Of a DNA stretch of 64,000 nt, positions 27,774-36,508 are shown in pieces. Each line of letters starts with the position of its first letter. Positions within the stretch are counted from its first letter, which is position 1. The notes beneath the pieces were generated by a model. It worked only from the letters and a program-made list of their open reading frames with translations, did not search any database and was not told the DNA's origin. This DNA comes from JBDFMH01 sp047238125 (lineage in GTDB: Bacteria > Pseudomonadota > Alphaproteobacteria > Sphingomonadales > Sphingomonadaceae), in contig NZ_JBDFMH010000001.1 in NCBI RefSeq assembly GCF_047238125.1, positions 2,728,001 through 2,792,000 of the forward strand, given 5' to 3'. The translations under genes were made by a program, and so were the position numbers.

Positions 27774-30245
27774 ATGGCGCTCACCACCACCGCGAACAAC
27801 GATCTCGGCATAGCGCAGATCGGCCGCATCCAGCTGACGGGCGCGGAGATTTCGGCGTTCGATGCCGCCAGCCGCACCCTGTTCGTCGCAGCGCCGGGTG
27901 GCGTCTCGCGTGTCGATCTTTCCAACCCCACCACGCCGACGCTGCTCGGCCGGATCGATTTCTCACAACCGCCCTTCGCCTTCGGCAACGACGTCAACAG
28001 CGTCGCTGTGCATGGCGGCTTGATCGCGGTGGCCGTCGCCGCACCAGTGAAGACCGATCCGGGCCGTGTGTTCCTGATCGATGCGCAGGGCAATCTCGTT
28101 CAGTCGATCACGGTCGGCGGAAATCCCGACATGCTGACCTTCACTGCGGATGGCAGCCGCATCCTGGTGGCCAACGAAGGTGAGATGATCAGCACGGCGC
28201 AGGATGCGGACGGATCGGTCAGCATCATCACGCTCGGCGCGCCCGGTGCGGCCACTGTCGCCACCGCCACTTTCGACGGCTTTTCCGCCGATGCGCTGCG
28301 TGCCGAAGGCGTGCGCGTGTTCGCCGGGCTGGCCGGCACCGAGTTCGCCAACACCACGCTCGCCCAGGATCTGGAGCCCGAATATATCGCGCTGTCGCCC
28401 GACGGGCTGACCGCGATGGTGACGCTGCAGGAGGCGAATGCGGTCGCCATCCTCGATATCGCCACCGGACGCTTCACCGATATCGTGCCGCTTGGGCTGA
28501 AGGACTTTTCGGCCCTGCCGTTCGACGGCAGCGATCGCGACGGCGCGGGCAACACCACCGCGATCAATTTCCAGACCGGCCGGCCGGTGTTCGGCACCTA
28601 CATGCCCGATGCGATCGCCAGCTTCCGGGGCGCCGATGGCCAGACCTATTATGTGATGGCCAACGAAGGCGACAATCGCGATGATTTCATCGCGCCGGAC
28701 GAGACCATCCGGCTCGGCAATGCTGGCTATGATCTCGACGATACGCTGTTCCCGAACGAAGCTGCGCTGAAGGCCAATAGCGCGCTCGGGCGGCTCAACG
28801 TGATCAACTATCCCGGACTGCGCGGCGATACCGACAATGACGGCGATATCGACCAGATCCTTACCTATGGCGGGCGTAGCTTCTCGATTGTCGATGCCGC
28901 CGGCAACCAGGTCTTCGATAGCGGCGCGCAGACCGAGCTGCTGGCCGCGTCGTTCGGCCTCGTCGCGACCGGCGGTGTCGGCTATGACGATACCCGCAGC
29001 GACGACAAGGGCAGCGAGCCCGAAGGCGTCGTGATCGGCGTCATCTCCGGCCGCACCTATGCCTTTCTCCAGCTCGAGCGATCGAACCTGACCGCGATCT
29101 ACGACGTGACCAGCCCGGCCGACGTCCAGTTCGTCGGCACCGCCTCCTTCCCCGGCGATGTCGCGCCCGAAGGCGCCACCTTCGTCTCGGCTGCCGACAG
29201 CCCGAGCGGCACGCCGCTGCTGATCGTCTCGAACGAAGGCTCTGCCACGGTCAGCGTCTACGCGATCACCCCCGCCTTCGATGCGTTCCAGATCGGCGGC
29301 ACCGGCGTCGATCGGCTAGATGGCAGCGCCGGGCGCGACAAGCTGGTCGGCAATGACGGTGCCGACGTGCTGAGCGGTCTGGCCGGCAATGATCGGCTGG
29401 AAGGCGGGCTGGGCGCCGATGTGCTGCGCGGCCAGGATGGTGACGACACGCTCGACGGCGGTGGCGATGCCGACAATCTTCAGGGCGGTGCGGGTATCGA
29501 TATCCTGCTGGGTGGCGACGGCAACGACGTGCTGATCGGCGGCACCGGTGCGGATGCGATGACCGGCGGCGCGGGCGACGACCTCTATTATGTCGACGAT
29601 GCCGGAGACACGGTGGTCGAGCTGGCGGGCGGCGGCACCGATACCGTCCTCGCTTCGGTCAGCTTCACGCTGTCCGCCGAGGTGGAGCGCGGCACGCTGA
29701 CCGGCAGCGCGCTCGATCTGACCGGCAATGCATCCGCCAACCTGTTGATCGGCAACGCGCTGGGCAACGCCATTGCCGGGGGCGACGGCGACGACATCCT
29801 TTATGGCGAGGGTGGTGGCGATCAGCTGACCGGTGGGCTGGGTGCGGATTTCCTGCGCGCGGGCGAGGGCGACGATGTGCTGGATGGCGGCGCCGGCGCG
29901 GATATTCTTCAGGGCGGTGCCGGTGCGGATCTGTTCCGCCTCGCCGCGCTGTCCGACAGCGGGGCGACCTTCCCGACCGCCGACAAGATCCAGGATCTTT
30001 CGCGCGCGCAGGGCGACCGCATCGATCTGTCGGCGCTCGATGCGATCGCAGGTGGCGGTGACGATGCGTTCGGCTTCGTGGGCACCGCGGGCTTCAGCGG
30101 CATCGCGGGCGAACTGCGTGTGCAGGCGAGCGGTACCAACCAGTTCGTGTTCGGCGATGTCGATGGCGATACGGTGGCCGATTTCATGCTGGTCGTGGTC
30201 ACCGCCGGCAATCTGCCGCTGGCCGCGGGCGACTTCATCCTCTGA
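27774..30245 (+). CDS. choice-of-anchor I beta-propeller protein fused to RTX C-terminus, 823 aa
   Basis: The N-terminal 500 residues resemble the 'choice-of-anchor I' (alkaline-phosphatase-associated) beta-propeller family: NPDMLTFTADGSRILVANEG, EPEYIALSPDGLTAMVTLQE, YYVMANEGDNRDDF and GDVAPEGATFVSA. From about residue 505 RTX blades start (FQIGGTGVDRLDGSAGRD), with one LYYVDDAGDTVVELAGGG.DTV segment, then a serralysin-type C-terminal domain ending AGDFIL. There is no Sec signal peptide, so type I export is expected, whereas relatives usually carry other anchors. An enzymatic role (phosphatase or phytase-like) has been proposed for such propellers but no catalytic residues can be named here. 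The ATG follows AGGGGAAG. Confidence 0.85.
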   Translation: MALTTTANNDLGIAQIGRIQLTGAEISAFDAASRTLFVAAPGGVSRVDLSNPTTPTLLGRIDFSQPPFAFGNDVNSVAVHGGLIAVAVAAPVKTDPGRVFLIDAQGNLVQSITVGGNPDMLTFTADGSRILVANEGEMISTAQDADGSVSIITLGAPGAATVATATFDGFSADALRAEGVRVFAGLAGTEFANTTLAQDLEPEYIALSPDGLTAMVTLQEANAVAILDIATGRFTDIVPLGLKDFSALPFDGSDRDGAGNTTAINFQTGRPVFGTYMPDAIASFRGADGQTYYVMANEGDNRDDFIAPDETIRLGNAGYDLDDTLFPNEAALKANSALGRLNVINYPGLRGDTDNDGDIDQILTYGGRSFSIVDAAGNQVFDSGAQTELLAASFGLVATGGVGYDDTRSDDKGSEPEGVVIGVISGRTYAFLQLERSNLTAIYDVTSPADVQFVGTASFPGDVAPEGATFVSAADSPSGTPLLIVSNEGSATVSVYAITPAFDAFQIGGTGVDRLDGSAGRDKLVGNDGADVLSGLAGNDRLEGGLGADVLRGQDGDDTLDGGGDADNLQGGAGIDILLGGDGNDVLIGGTGADAMTGGAGDDLYYVDDAGDTVVELAGGGTDTVLASVSFTLSAEVERGTLTGSALDLTGNASANLLIGNALGNAIAGGDGDDILYGEGGGDQLTGGLGADFLRAGEGDDVLDGGAGADILQGGAGADLFRLAALSDSGATFPTADKIQDLSRAQGDRIDLSALDAIAGGGDDAFGFVGTAGFSGIAGELRVQASGTNQFVFGDVDGDTVADFMLVVVTAGNLPLAAGDFIL

Positions 30246-30253
30246 TCGATCGG

Positions 30254-30280
30254 GCGGGCCGCCCCGGCGGTGCGGCCCGC
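30254..30280 (+). terminator. GC hairpin after third RTX gene
   Basis: Perfect 9-base arms GCGGGCCGC (30254-30262) and GCGGCCCGC (30272-30280) around a 9-base loop begin 9 bases after the stop codon. No T-run follows. It may act as a pause or 3'-end stabiliser between the RTX block and the PBP1A gene. Confidence 0.5.
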
Positions 30281-30320
30281 ACGCTGGCAAAGCGATCCGA
30301 ACCTGCTAGACGCTGGCCGC

Positions 30321-32822
30321 ATGAGTGAGCGCGCCCAGCCATTGTCGTTGCGTTTGCAGCAGGCTGGCGGCGGCGCTGTGGCTGCGGTCGGGCGTGCCTT
30401 CCAGCGTCGCTGGGTGCGCTGGCTGGCGATCCTGGTCGGCCTGGGGCTGACCGGGCTTCTGCTGATCTGGCTGCTGTTCGCACGCGGTCTGCCTTCGGCG
30501 GACACGTTGCTGAGCTACGAACCGCCGCTGCCGACCAACGTCCGTTCTGCCGATGGCACCCCGATCCACGCCTTCGCGCGCGAGCGCCGGGTGGAGCTTG
30601 CCTTCGACGAATATCCCGCGGTGCTGATCCAGGCCTTCATCTCCGCCGAGGACAAGACCTTCTTCACGCATGGCGGCATCGATTTCCCCGGGCTGGCGGG
30701 CGCGATCATCGACTACGCCAGCAAGTTCGGATCGGGCGAGCGCGCGCGCGGCGCTTCCACCATCACCCAGCAAGTGGCCAAGAATCTGCTGATCGGCGAC
30801 GAATATTCGGTCACGCGCAAGGTGAAGGAAGCGATCCTCGCCTACCGGATCGAAAGCGTGCTGACCAAGCAGCAGATCATGGAAATCTACCTCAACCAGA
30901 TCTTCCTGGGCCGCAACGCCTATGGCGTGCAGTCCGCTGCGCGCGCCTATTTCGACAAGGATGTTGGTGATCTCACGCTGCCCGAGGCCGCCTATCTGGC
31001 GATCCTGCCCAAGGCGCCGAGCAATTACACGCCCGAACGCCACGAGGAGCGCGCGCTGATCCGCCGCAACTATGTGCTGAACGAGATGCGCGACAACGGC
31101 TATATCGACGAGGCCACGCGCGCCGCCGCGACCGCCAGCCCGTTGGGCACGCGGCCGCGTGCGCGCGCCGCGCCGCGCGCCACCGGCGGTTATTTCCTGG
31201 AGGAAGTTCGCCGGCTGCTGATCGCCAAATATGGCGAGAACAGCGATGATGGCCCGTACGGCGTCTATTCGGGCGGCCTGTGGGTGCGCACTTCGCTCGA
31301 CCCAAGGATGCAGAAGGCGGCGGAGGATGCGCTTCGCGACGGGCTGGCCCGCTATGATGCCGGCCGCGGCTGGCGCGGGCCGATCGCCACCATTGACGCT
31401 GGCGAAGGCTGGCGCGGGCGGCTGGTGGCCGAAAATGTCGGCACCGGCTATGATGATTGGCGCGCCGCGGTCGTGCTGAACAAGGCCGGCGGGATTGCCG
31501 AGATCGGCTTCACGGATGGATCGACCGGCACCCTGCCGTCGTGGGGGGCGACGATGCCACGCCGAGGCGTCGGCGGGCGCGCGTACGATTATCTGAAGGT
31601 CGGCGACGTCATCGTCGTCAAGCGCGATGGCGACAATTACCTGCTGCGCACCATTCCAGAAGTGTCGGGCGGGTTCGTGGCGGAGGATCCGCACACTGGC
31701 CGGGTCTATGCGATGCAGGGCGGCTGGGACGAGCGCGGCGGGCAGAGCTTCAATCGCGCCACCCAGGCGCTGCGCCAGCCCGGATCGAGCTTCAAGCCGT
31801 TCGTCTACGCGGCCGCGCTGGATGGCGGCATGACGCCTGCGTCGATCATCGTCGATGGCCCGTTCTGTGTCTGGCAGGGTGCGCGGCTGGGCCAGAAATG
31901 CTTCCGCAACTTTTCCGGCGGCAATGCCGGACCGCAGACGATGCGCTGGGGCGTTGAACAGTCGCGCAACCTGATGACGGTGCGCGCCGCCAGCCAGACC
32001 GGCATGAAGCGCGTGGTGGCCACCGCCAGCCGGATGGGGATCGGCGATTATCCCGCCTTCCTGGGCATCTCGCTGGGCGCTGGCGAGACGACCGTGATGA
32101 AGCTGACCAACGCCTATGCGATGTTGGCGAACCAGGGGCGCGAGCTTAAGCCGAGCCTGGTCGACTATATCCAGGATCGCCACGGCAAGCTGATCTACCG
32201 CACCGACAATCGCTGCGCGATCATGCAGGGCTGCCGCGCACGCGATTGGGATGGCAAGCCGATGCCGCGTCCGCCGATGCGATCGAAGCAGGCGATGGAT
32301 GCGATGACCGCCTATCAGACGGTGCACATCCTCGAAGGCGTCGTCCAGCGCGGCACCGCGACCGTGCTGCGCGATCTTGGCCGGCCGCTGTTCGGCAAGA
32401 CCGGCACCTCCACCGGACCGACCAATGTCTGGTTCGTCGGTGGATCGGCCGATCTGGTCGCGGGCGTCTATATGGGATTCGATCAGCCGCGCTCGCTGGG
32501 CGGCTATGCCCAGGGCGGGACCGTGGCTGCGCCGATCTTCAAGCAGTTCGCGAAGGTGGCGATGGAAGGCATGCCGGTGGTGCCGTTCCGCGCACCGCCC
32601 GGCATCCGCATGGTCAGGATCGATCGCAAGTCTGGCCGGCGCGTCTATGGCGGCTGGCCGGGCACCGATCCCAAGGCCGCGATCATCTGGGAAGCCTTCA
32701 AGCCCGAGAGCGAGCCACGCCGTGCGAGCCGCCGCGACGAGATCGTCAAGCGGGTGGTGCCGCGCGCGGAACGCGTCGGCCCCGACAGGGATTTCTTGCA
32801 GCGGGAGGGCGGCATCTACTAA
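30321..32822 (+). CDS. mrcA: penicillin-binding protein 1A (glycosyltransferase/transpeptidase)
   Basis: A bifunctional class A PBP of 833 residues that polymerises and cross-links peptidoglycan in the periplasm. One membrane helix (about 33-53) anchors it. The glycosyltransferase domain shows FISAEDKTFFTHGGID (catalytic Glu110) and GASTITQQVAKN. After an OB-like insert, the transpeptidase has QPGSSFKPFVYA (Ser489-x-x-Lys492), the SRN motif in EQSRNLMT and the KTG motif in FGKTGTSTGPTN. The final 60 residues are basic. The ATG at 30321 fits the start of the cytoplasmic tail. It precedes prfB by 31 bases and may be co-transcribed with it. Confidence 0.95.
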   Translation: MSERAQPLSLRLQQAGGGAVAAVGRAFQRRWVRWLAILVGLGLTGLLLIWLLFARGLPSADTLLSYEPPLPTNVRSADGTPIHAFARERRVELAFDEYPAVLIQAFISAEDKTFFTHGGIDFPGLAGAIIDYASKFGSGERARGASTITQQVAKNLLIGDEYSVTRKVKEAILAYRIESVLTKQQIMEIYLNQIFLGRNAYGVQSAARAYFDKDVGDLTLPEAAYLAILPKAPSNYTPERHEERALIRRNYVLNEMRDNGYIDEATRAAATASPLGTRPRARAAPRATGGYFLEEVRRLLIAKYGENSDDGPYGVYSGGLWVRTSLDPRMQKAAEDALRDGLARYDAGRGWRGPIATIDAGEGWRGRLVAENVGTGYDDWRAAVVLNKAGGIAEIGFTDGSTGTLPSWGATMPRRGVGGRAYDYLKVGDVIVVKRDGDNYLLRTIPEVSGGFVAEDPHTGRVYAMQGGWDERGGQSFNRATQALRQPGSSFKPFVYAAALDGGMTPASIIVDGPFCVWQGARLGQKCFRNFSGGNAGPQTMRWGVEQSRNLMTVRAASQTGMKRVVATASRMGIGDYPAFLGISLGAGETTVMKLTNAYAMLANQGRELKPSLVDYIQDRHGKLIYRTDNRCAIMQGCRARDWDGKPMPRPPMRSKQAMDAMTAYQTVHILEGVVQRGTATVLRDLGRPLFGKTGTSTGPTNVWFVGGSADLVAGVYMGFDQPRSLGGYAQGGTVAAPIFKQFAKVAMEGMPVVPFRAPPGIRMVRIDRKSGRRVYGGWPGTDPKAAIIWEAFKPESEPRRASRRDEIVKRVVPRAERVGPDRDFLQREGGIY

Positions 32823-32853
32823 GCCGCCCGCAATCGCATCCCGGAGAAAGATA

Positions 32854-33981
32854 ATGCGCGCCGAAGCGCAGGCTCATGCCGACCAGATCAACCAGGCCCT
32901 CGCGCTGCTACGCCGCTTCCTCGATTGGGATCGCGCGCTGCGCCGGCTGGACGAGCTGAACAACAAGGTCGAAGACCCGACGCTCTGGAACGATCCCAAG
33001 GCGGCGCAGGACGTGATGCGCGAGCGTCGGCGGCTGGACGAGGCGATCAGCGCGACCCGCGCGATCGAGAGCGAGCTCAGCGACACGCTCGAGCTGATCG
33101 AAATGGCCGATGCCGAAGGCGACGCCGCGATGGCCGAGGAAGGCATCGCCAGCCTGGGCGCGCTTGCCGAGCGTGCCGAGCGCGACAAGGTACAGGCGCT
33201 GCTGGCCGGCGAGGCCGATGGCAACAACAGCTATATCGAGGTCAATGCCGGCGCCGGCGGCACCGAGAGCCAGGACTGGGCCGGCATGCTGAGCCGCATG
33301 TACACCCGGTGGGCCGAGCGCCACGGGCTGAAGGTGGAGCTGATCGACCATCATTCGGGCGAGCAGGCGGGCATCAAGTCGGCCACGCTGCTGGTGAAGG
33401 GCGAGAATGCCTATGGCTATGCCAAGACCGAGAGCGGCGTGCACCGGCTGGTGCGGATCAGCCCCTATGATTCGGCCGCCCGCCGGCACACCAGCTTCGC
33501 CAGCGTCTGGGTCTATCCGGAAGTCGACGACGATATCGACATCGAGGTGCTGGACAAGGACCTGAAGATCGACACCTATCGCGCCTCGGGCGCGGGCGGG
33601 CAGCACGTCAACACCACCGACTCCGCGGTCCGCATCACTCATATCCCGACCGGCATCATCGTGGCCTGCCAGAACCAGCGTTCGCAGCACAAGAACAAGG
33701 CCGAGGCGATGAAGCAGCTGAAGGCGCGGCTGTACGAACGCGAGCTGCAGATCCGCGAGGCGGAGGCGACCGCGGGCTACGAGGCGAAGACCGAAATCGG
33801 TTGGGGTCACCAGATCCGATCCTATGTGCTGCAGCCCTATCAGCTGGTGAAGGACCTGCGCACCGGCATGACATCGACCGCGCCCGACGACGTGCTCGAC
33901 GGCGATCTCGATCGCTTCATGGCGGCGGCACTGTCGCAGCGAGTGACCGGCGAGAAGGTCGATGTCGAGGATGTCGACTAG
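32854..33981 (+). CDS. prfB: peptide chain release factor 2
   Basis: Releases nascent chains at UGA and UAA stop codons. The GGQ peptidyl-transferase motif is in GAGGQHVNTTDSAVRI. The codon-recognition tripeptide region reads RLVRISPYDSAARRHTSF, so the SPF of E. coli is SPY here, a form I recall as usual in alphaproteobacteria. The frame is continuous from ATG 32854 (GGAGAAAG upstream) to the end, 375 residues. The +1 programmed frameshift found near codon 26 in many bacteria is absent: the corresponding part reads LLRRFLDWDRALRR without interruption. So autoregulation by frameshifting does not operate here. Confidence 0.96.
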   Translation: MRAEAQAHADQINQALALLRRFLDWDRALRRLDELNNKVEDPTLWNDPKAAQDVMRERRRLDEAISATRAIESELSDTLELIEMADAEGDAAMAEEGIASLGALAERAERDKVQALLAGEADGNNSYIEVNAGAGGTESQDWAGMLSRMYTRWAERHGLKVELIDHHSGEQAGIKSATLLVKGENAYGYAKTESGVHRLVRISPYDSAARRHTSFASVWVYPEVDDDIDIEVLDKDLKIDTYRASGAGGQHVNTTDSAVRITHIPTGIIVACQNQRSQHKNKAEAMKQLKARLYERELQIREAEATAGYEAKTEIGWGHQIRSYVLQPYQLVKDLRTGMTSTAPDDVLDGDLDRFMAAALSQRVTGEKVDVEDVD

Positions 33982-33982
33982 G

Positions 33983-34699
33983 ATGCGCTTCTGCGCCACG
34001 ATCGGGCTCGGTCTGGGATTGCTCGCCGCCTGCTCGCAATCGGCGGGACAACCGCGCGATCCGAAGCCCAGTGAATTCCCCGAAGCGCATCGCCCGGTCG
34101 CGCCGATCGTGTCGTCGCGCTGGTCGACCGAGGAGGCGCGGGACCGGCTGCGCGAGGCGGACGAGGTGATGGATCGCGCCGGCATCCGCCCGGGCAGCAC
34201 CGTGGCGGATATCGGTGCGGGCGAGGGCTATTACACGATCCGGCTGGCCCAGCGCGTGGGTGCCGAGGGCCGCGTTCTGGCACAGGACATCGTGCCGGCA
34301 GTCCGCGACCGGCTGGCGGAACGCGTGACGCGTGAGACGCTCGACAATGTCAGCGTGAAGCTGGGCGAGCCTGCCGATCCGATGCTGCCCGAGAACAGCT
34401 TCGATCGGATCCTGCTCGTGCACATGTATCATGAGATCGAGCAGCCCTATGAATTCCTCTGGCGGATGCGGCCTGCGCTGCGCCCCGGCGGGCGGGTGAT
34501 CGTCGTCGATGCCGATCGCGACACCGCGAACCACGGCACGCCGCCGGCGCTGCTGGATTGCGAGATGGCGGCGGTGGGCTATGCCCGCGTCGATCGCCAG
34601 GCGATGCCGTCGGCTGGCGGATATATGGCGGCCTACGAAGCACGCGGCCCACGCCCCGAACCGAAGGCGATCCGCGGCTGCGGCGCGCCGGTGGGCTGA
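33983..34699 (+). CDS. class I SAM-dependent methyltransferase with lipoprotein signal
   Basis: A 238-residue protein with an N-terminal lipoprotein signal (MRFCATIGLGLGLLAACSQ, lipobox LAAC, Cys18). The methyltransferase core follows: TVADIGAGEGYYTIRLAQRV is motif I, and FDRILLVHMYHEIEQPYEF and LRPGGRVIVVDAD are the later motifs. The likely substrate is unknown. Proteins of this type, a methyltransferase fold behind an export signal, recur in alphaproteobacteria, but SAM is not expected in the periplasm, so catalysis there is doubtful. An upstream start at 33962 would overlap prfB and blunt the signal peptide, so 33983 is preferred, one base after the prfB stop. Confidence 0.85.
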   Translation: MRFCATIGLGLGLLAACSQSAGQPRDPKPSEFPEAHRPVAPIVSSRWSTEEARDRLREADEVMDRAGIRPGSTVADIGAGEGYYTIRLAQRVGAEGRVLAQDIVPAVRDRLAERVTRETLDNVSVKLGEPADPMLPENSFDRILLVHMYHEIEQPYEFLWRMRPALRPGGRVIVVDADRDTANHGTPPALLDCEMAAVGYARVDRQAMPSAGGYMAAYEARGPRPEPKAIRGCGAPVG

Positions 34700-34792
34700 C
34701 GTCGATCATCACCGGGCAAGGCGCTTGGCGGATGGCGAAGCGGCGGTTAACCCCTATTCCGCGCTCAACCCGCACATTTCGAAGGGGAATTC

Positions 34793-35311
34793 ATGAAAGC
34801 TCTCGCTCTGGCCGGTCTGCTGGCCGCCACCGCCACCGTGTCGACTGCGGCGGACGCGGCATTGCTGCAGTTCGATATCACTGGCGACTACACCGCCAGC
34901 TTCCAGATCGATTCGGATCCTGTGCCGAACGAATGGATCGGCGGCACCGGGTTCGTGATCTGGGATGTGCCGGTATCGAGCGCCGCTTCGGGCGCGTTCG
35001 ATATCGGCTTTTTCGATGGATCGCTCGGCGGTGGCCTGAGCATCATCGACTATGTCGATTTCTCGACCTTCTTCGTCGCGGATGGTCCGCAGCTTTACAC
35101 CGGCCCGGTAAATGCGCCGACCTTCCGGACCGGCACCTTCTCGCTCTCCGAATATGAAGGTCCCGGCAGCTACACGCTCACGATCAGCGAGATCGGCACC
35201 GCAGTCCCCGAGCCGGCCAGCTGGGCCCTGATGATCGGCGGCTTCGGTCTGATCGGCAGCGCGATGCGCCGGCGTCCGGCTACGCCAGCGACATCGCGCG
35301 CAGCGGCCTGA
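34793..35311 (+). CDS. PEPxxWA-CTERM sorting domain protein
   Basis: A 172-residue exported protein. A Sec signal peptide (about 1-23) is followed by a beta-rich domain of about 115 residues with no named match, then the C-terminal sorting signal: VPEPASWALMIGGFGLIG, a membrane stretch, and a basic tail starting AMRRR. In sphingomonads this signal is thought to be cut by an exosortase-type protease and linked to exopolysaccharide production. The tail after RRR is unusually long (12 residues, PATPATSRAAA). GAAGGGGAA precedes the ATG. No exosortase gene lies in the window. Confidence 0.85.
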   Translation: MKALALAGLLAATATVSTAADAALLQFDITGDYTASFQIDSDPVPNEWIGGTGFVIWDVPVSSAASGAFDIGFFDGSLGGGLSIIDYVDFSTFFVADGPQLYTGPVNAPTFRTGTFSLSEYEGPGSYTLTISEIGTAVPEPASWALMIGGFGLIGSAMRRRPATPATSRAAA

Positions 35312-35349
35312 CAAGGCGGCTGACACGATGTCGGCGGGACGCTTCATAG

Positions 35350-35375
35350 GCGCCGGCCGGTAGCAGTGCCGGCGC
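35350..35375. terminator. symmetrical hairpin between convergent genes
   Basis: Perfect 8-base arms GCGCCGGC (35350-35357) and GCCGGCGC (35368-35375) surround a 10-base loop between the stop of the PEP-CTERM gene and the stop of the opposing membrane protein gene. It could end transcription from both sides, though neither side has a T-run. Confidence 0.45.
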
Positions 35376-35430
35376 AGGACGCCAGCAAAGGTGGCGACGG
35401 GCCCGATATGCCGGCCCGCCGCCGTCACAC

Positions 35431-36309
35431 TCAGCGCAGCCGGCGGCGGGTGGCCGCCGTTGCGCCGAAACCGGATGCCGCTGCCCCGACGAGCAGCGCC
35501 AGCACGACCATGAACGAGGTGCCAGCCGCGGCGCCCGCCGCCGCATCGGTGGCGGATTTGGCAGTGGCGACGGTCTGGTCCCTGGCGGCCACAAAGCGCT
35601 GCTTGGCGCGCGTCACCTGCGCCTGCGCCTCGGGCTGGCTGATGCCGCGCTGCGCGGCGACGATCGCGACGATGCGGGCTTCGGCCCGCTGGCCTTCGGC
35701 GCCGCCGCGGGCCAGCGCAGGCAGTTCGCCGGCAACTTCCTTCTGCGCCTGTTCGGGCGTCATCCGCGCCGGATCGGCGGGCGCATCGGAAAGATAGGCC
35801 GCCGCTTCCTCACGGATGTCTGATTCGTCGATGCCTGCGATTGATGCTGCGCGCGGGGCGGCCGCGCCGATCGTGCTGCCGGCGGCGCCCGCCACCACGC
35901 CCACCGTGCGGAACGCGCCGCCGATGATGCCGCCGACCGCCGACGTGATCAGATAAAGCGTCAGGATCAGCGTGACGCCCCACACCACCAGCCCATGCAC
36001 CAGCGCATCGAACCGATCGGCAAGGCGTGCCACCCGTGCCGCGGCGAACCCGCCTGCGCCCAGCGCGATGATCGTTGTGAGCAGCCAGAAAAGGCCGGCG
36101 CCGATCCCGAAGCCGGCCGCCCCCGGGGTCGACCCTTCGACCGGATCGATCATCGTCAGGCCAATGCCGGCGCCCAATATGCCCAGCACCAGCTGGACCG
36201 CGATCGCGATCACCACACCGGCGAAGATCGCGCCCCACGAAAAGCGCGGGGCGATCCGCGGCGCGCGCGCCAGTTCATCCGGCGCGAGGCCGGTGGTCGA
36301 AGTCGTCAT
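35431..36309 (-). CDS. multi-helix membrane protein, 292 aa, unknown function
   Basis: The first 160 residues hold at least three hydrophobic segments: one around 26-50 (WGAIFAGVVIAIAVQLVLGI), one around 68-92 and one around 106-130. Then comes a long soluble Ala-rich helical region (about 165-255), which may be coiled, and a final membrane helix (TSFMVVLALLVGAAASGFGA) before a basic tail ending RRRLR. Related proteins in alphaproteobacteria are annotated only as membrane or PhnA-like proteins. A strong CAGGAGAT precedes the ATG. It ends the minus-strand stress-type group, 31 bases after the small CsbD-like gene. Function unknown. Confidence 0.75.
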   Translation of the reverse strand: MTTSTTGLAPDELARAPRIAPRFSWGAIFAGVVIAIAVQLVLGILGAGIGLTMIDPVEGSTPGAAGFGIGAGLFWLLTTIIALGAGGFAAARVARLADRFDALVHGLVVWGVTLILTLYLITSAVGGIIGGAFRTVGVVAGAAGSTIGAAAPRAASIAGIDESDIREEAAAYLSDAPADPARMTPEQAQKEVAGELPALARGGAEGQRAEARIVAIVAAQRGISQPEAQAQVTRAKQRFVAARDQTVATAKSATDAAAGAAAGTSFMVVLALLVGAAASGFGATAATRRRLR

Positions 36310-36340
36310 AGGATCTCCTGTCAGATGGTTGGGCGCGGCC

Positions 36341-36508
36341 TCAGTCGGCCGGCCCGGTCTTCCGTTCCGCGGCAGCCGATTTGCGGGCGGCGGCACCGCG
36401 CCGCTGCGCCTCGTCGTCGCCGATCAGCTTGCCGATCGCTTCCTGCACGGATGCCTTCGTTTCGCGGGCCTTGGCCGCCCGCGCACGCGGGGTCGTCGGC
36501 TCGCTCAT
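36341..36508 (-). CDS. short CsbD-like protein, 55 aa
   Basis: A small basic protein starting MSEPTTPRARAAK with a middle stretch KASVQEAIGKLIGDDEAQRRG, which looks like the core of the CsbD stress-protein family (KxxxGK.TGD......G), followed by an Ala/Arg/Lys tail. It lacks membrane segments. Its ATG overlaps the stop of the PAS-LuxR regulator by 4 bases (ATGA), and GGAGAGG lies upstream, so it is translationally coupled to the regulator. CsbD proteins are induced by general stress, but their biochemical role is unknown. The family call is tentative because of the short length. Confidence 0.65.
   Translation of the reverse strand: MSEPTTPRARAAKARETKASVQEAIGKLIGDDEAQRRGAAARKSAAAERKTGPAD

Noticed and set aside
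30306..32327. Long open frame antisense to PBP1A
   Set aside because: The plus strand encodes complete PBP1A motifs; the antisense frame is His/Arg/Ala-rich without structure.
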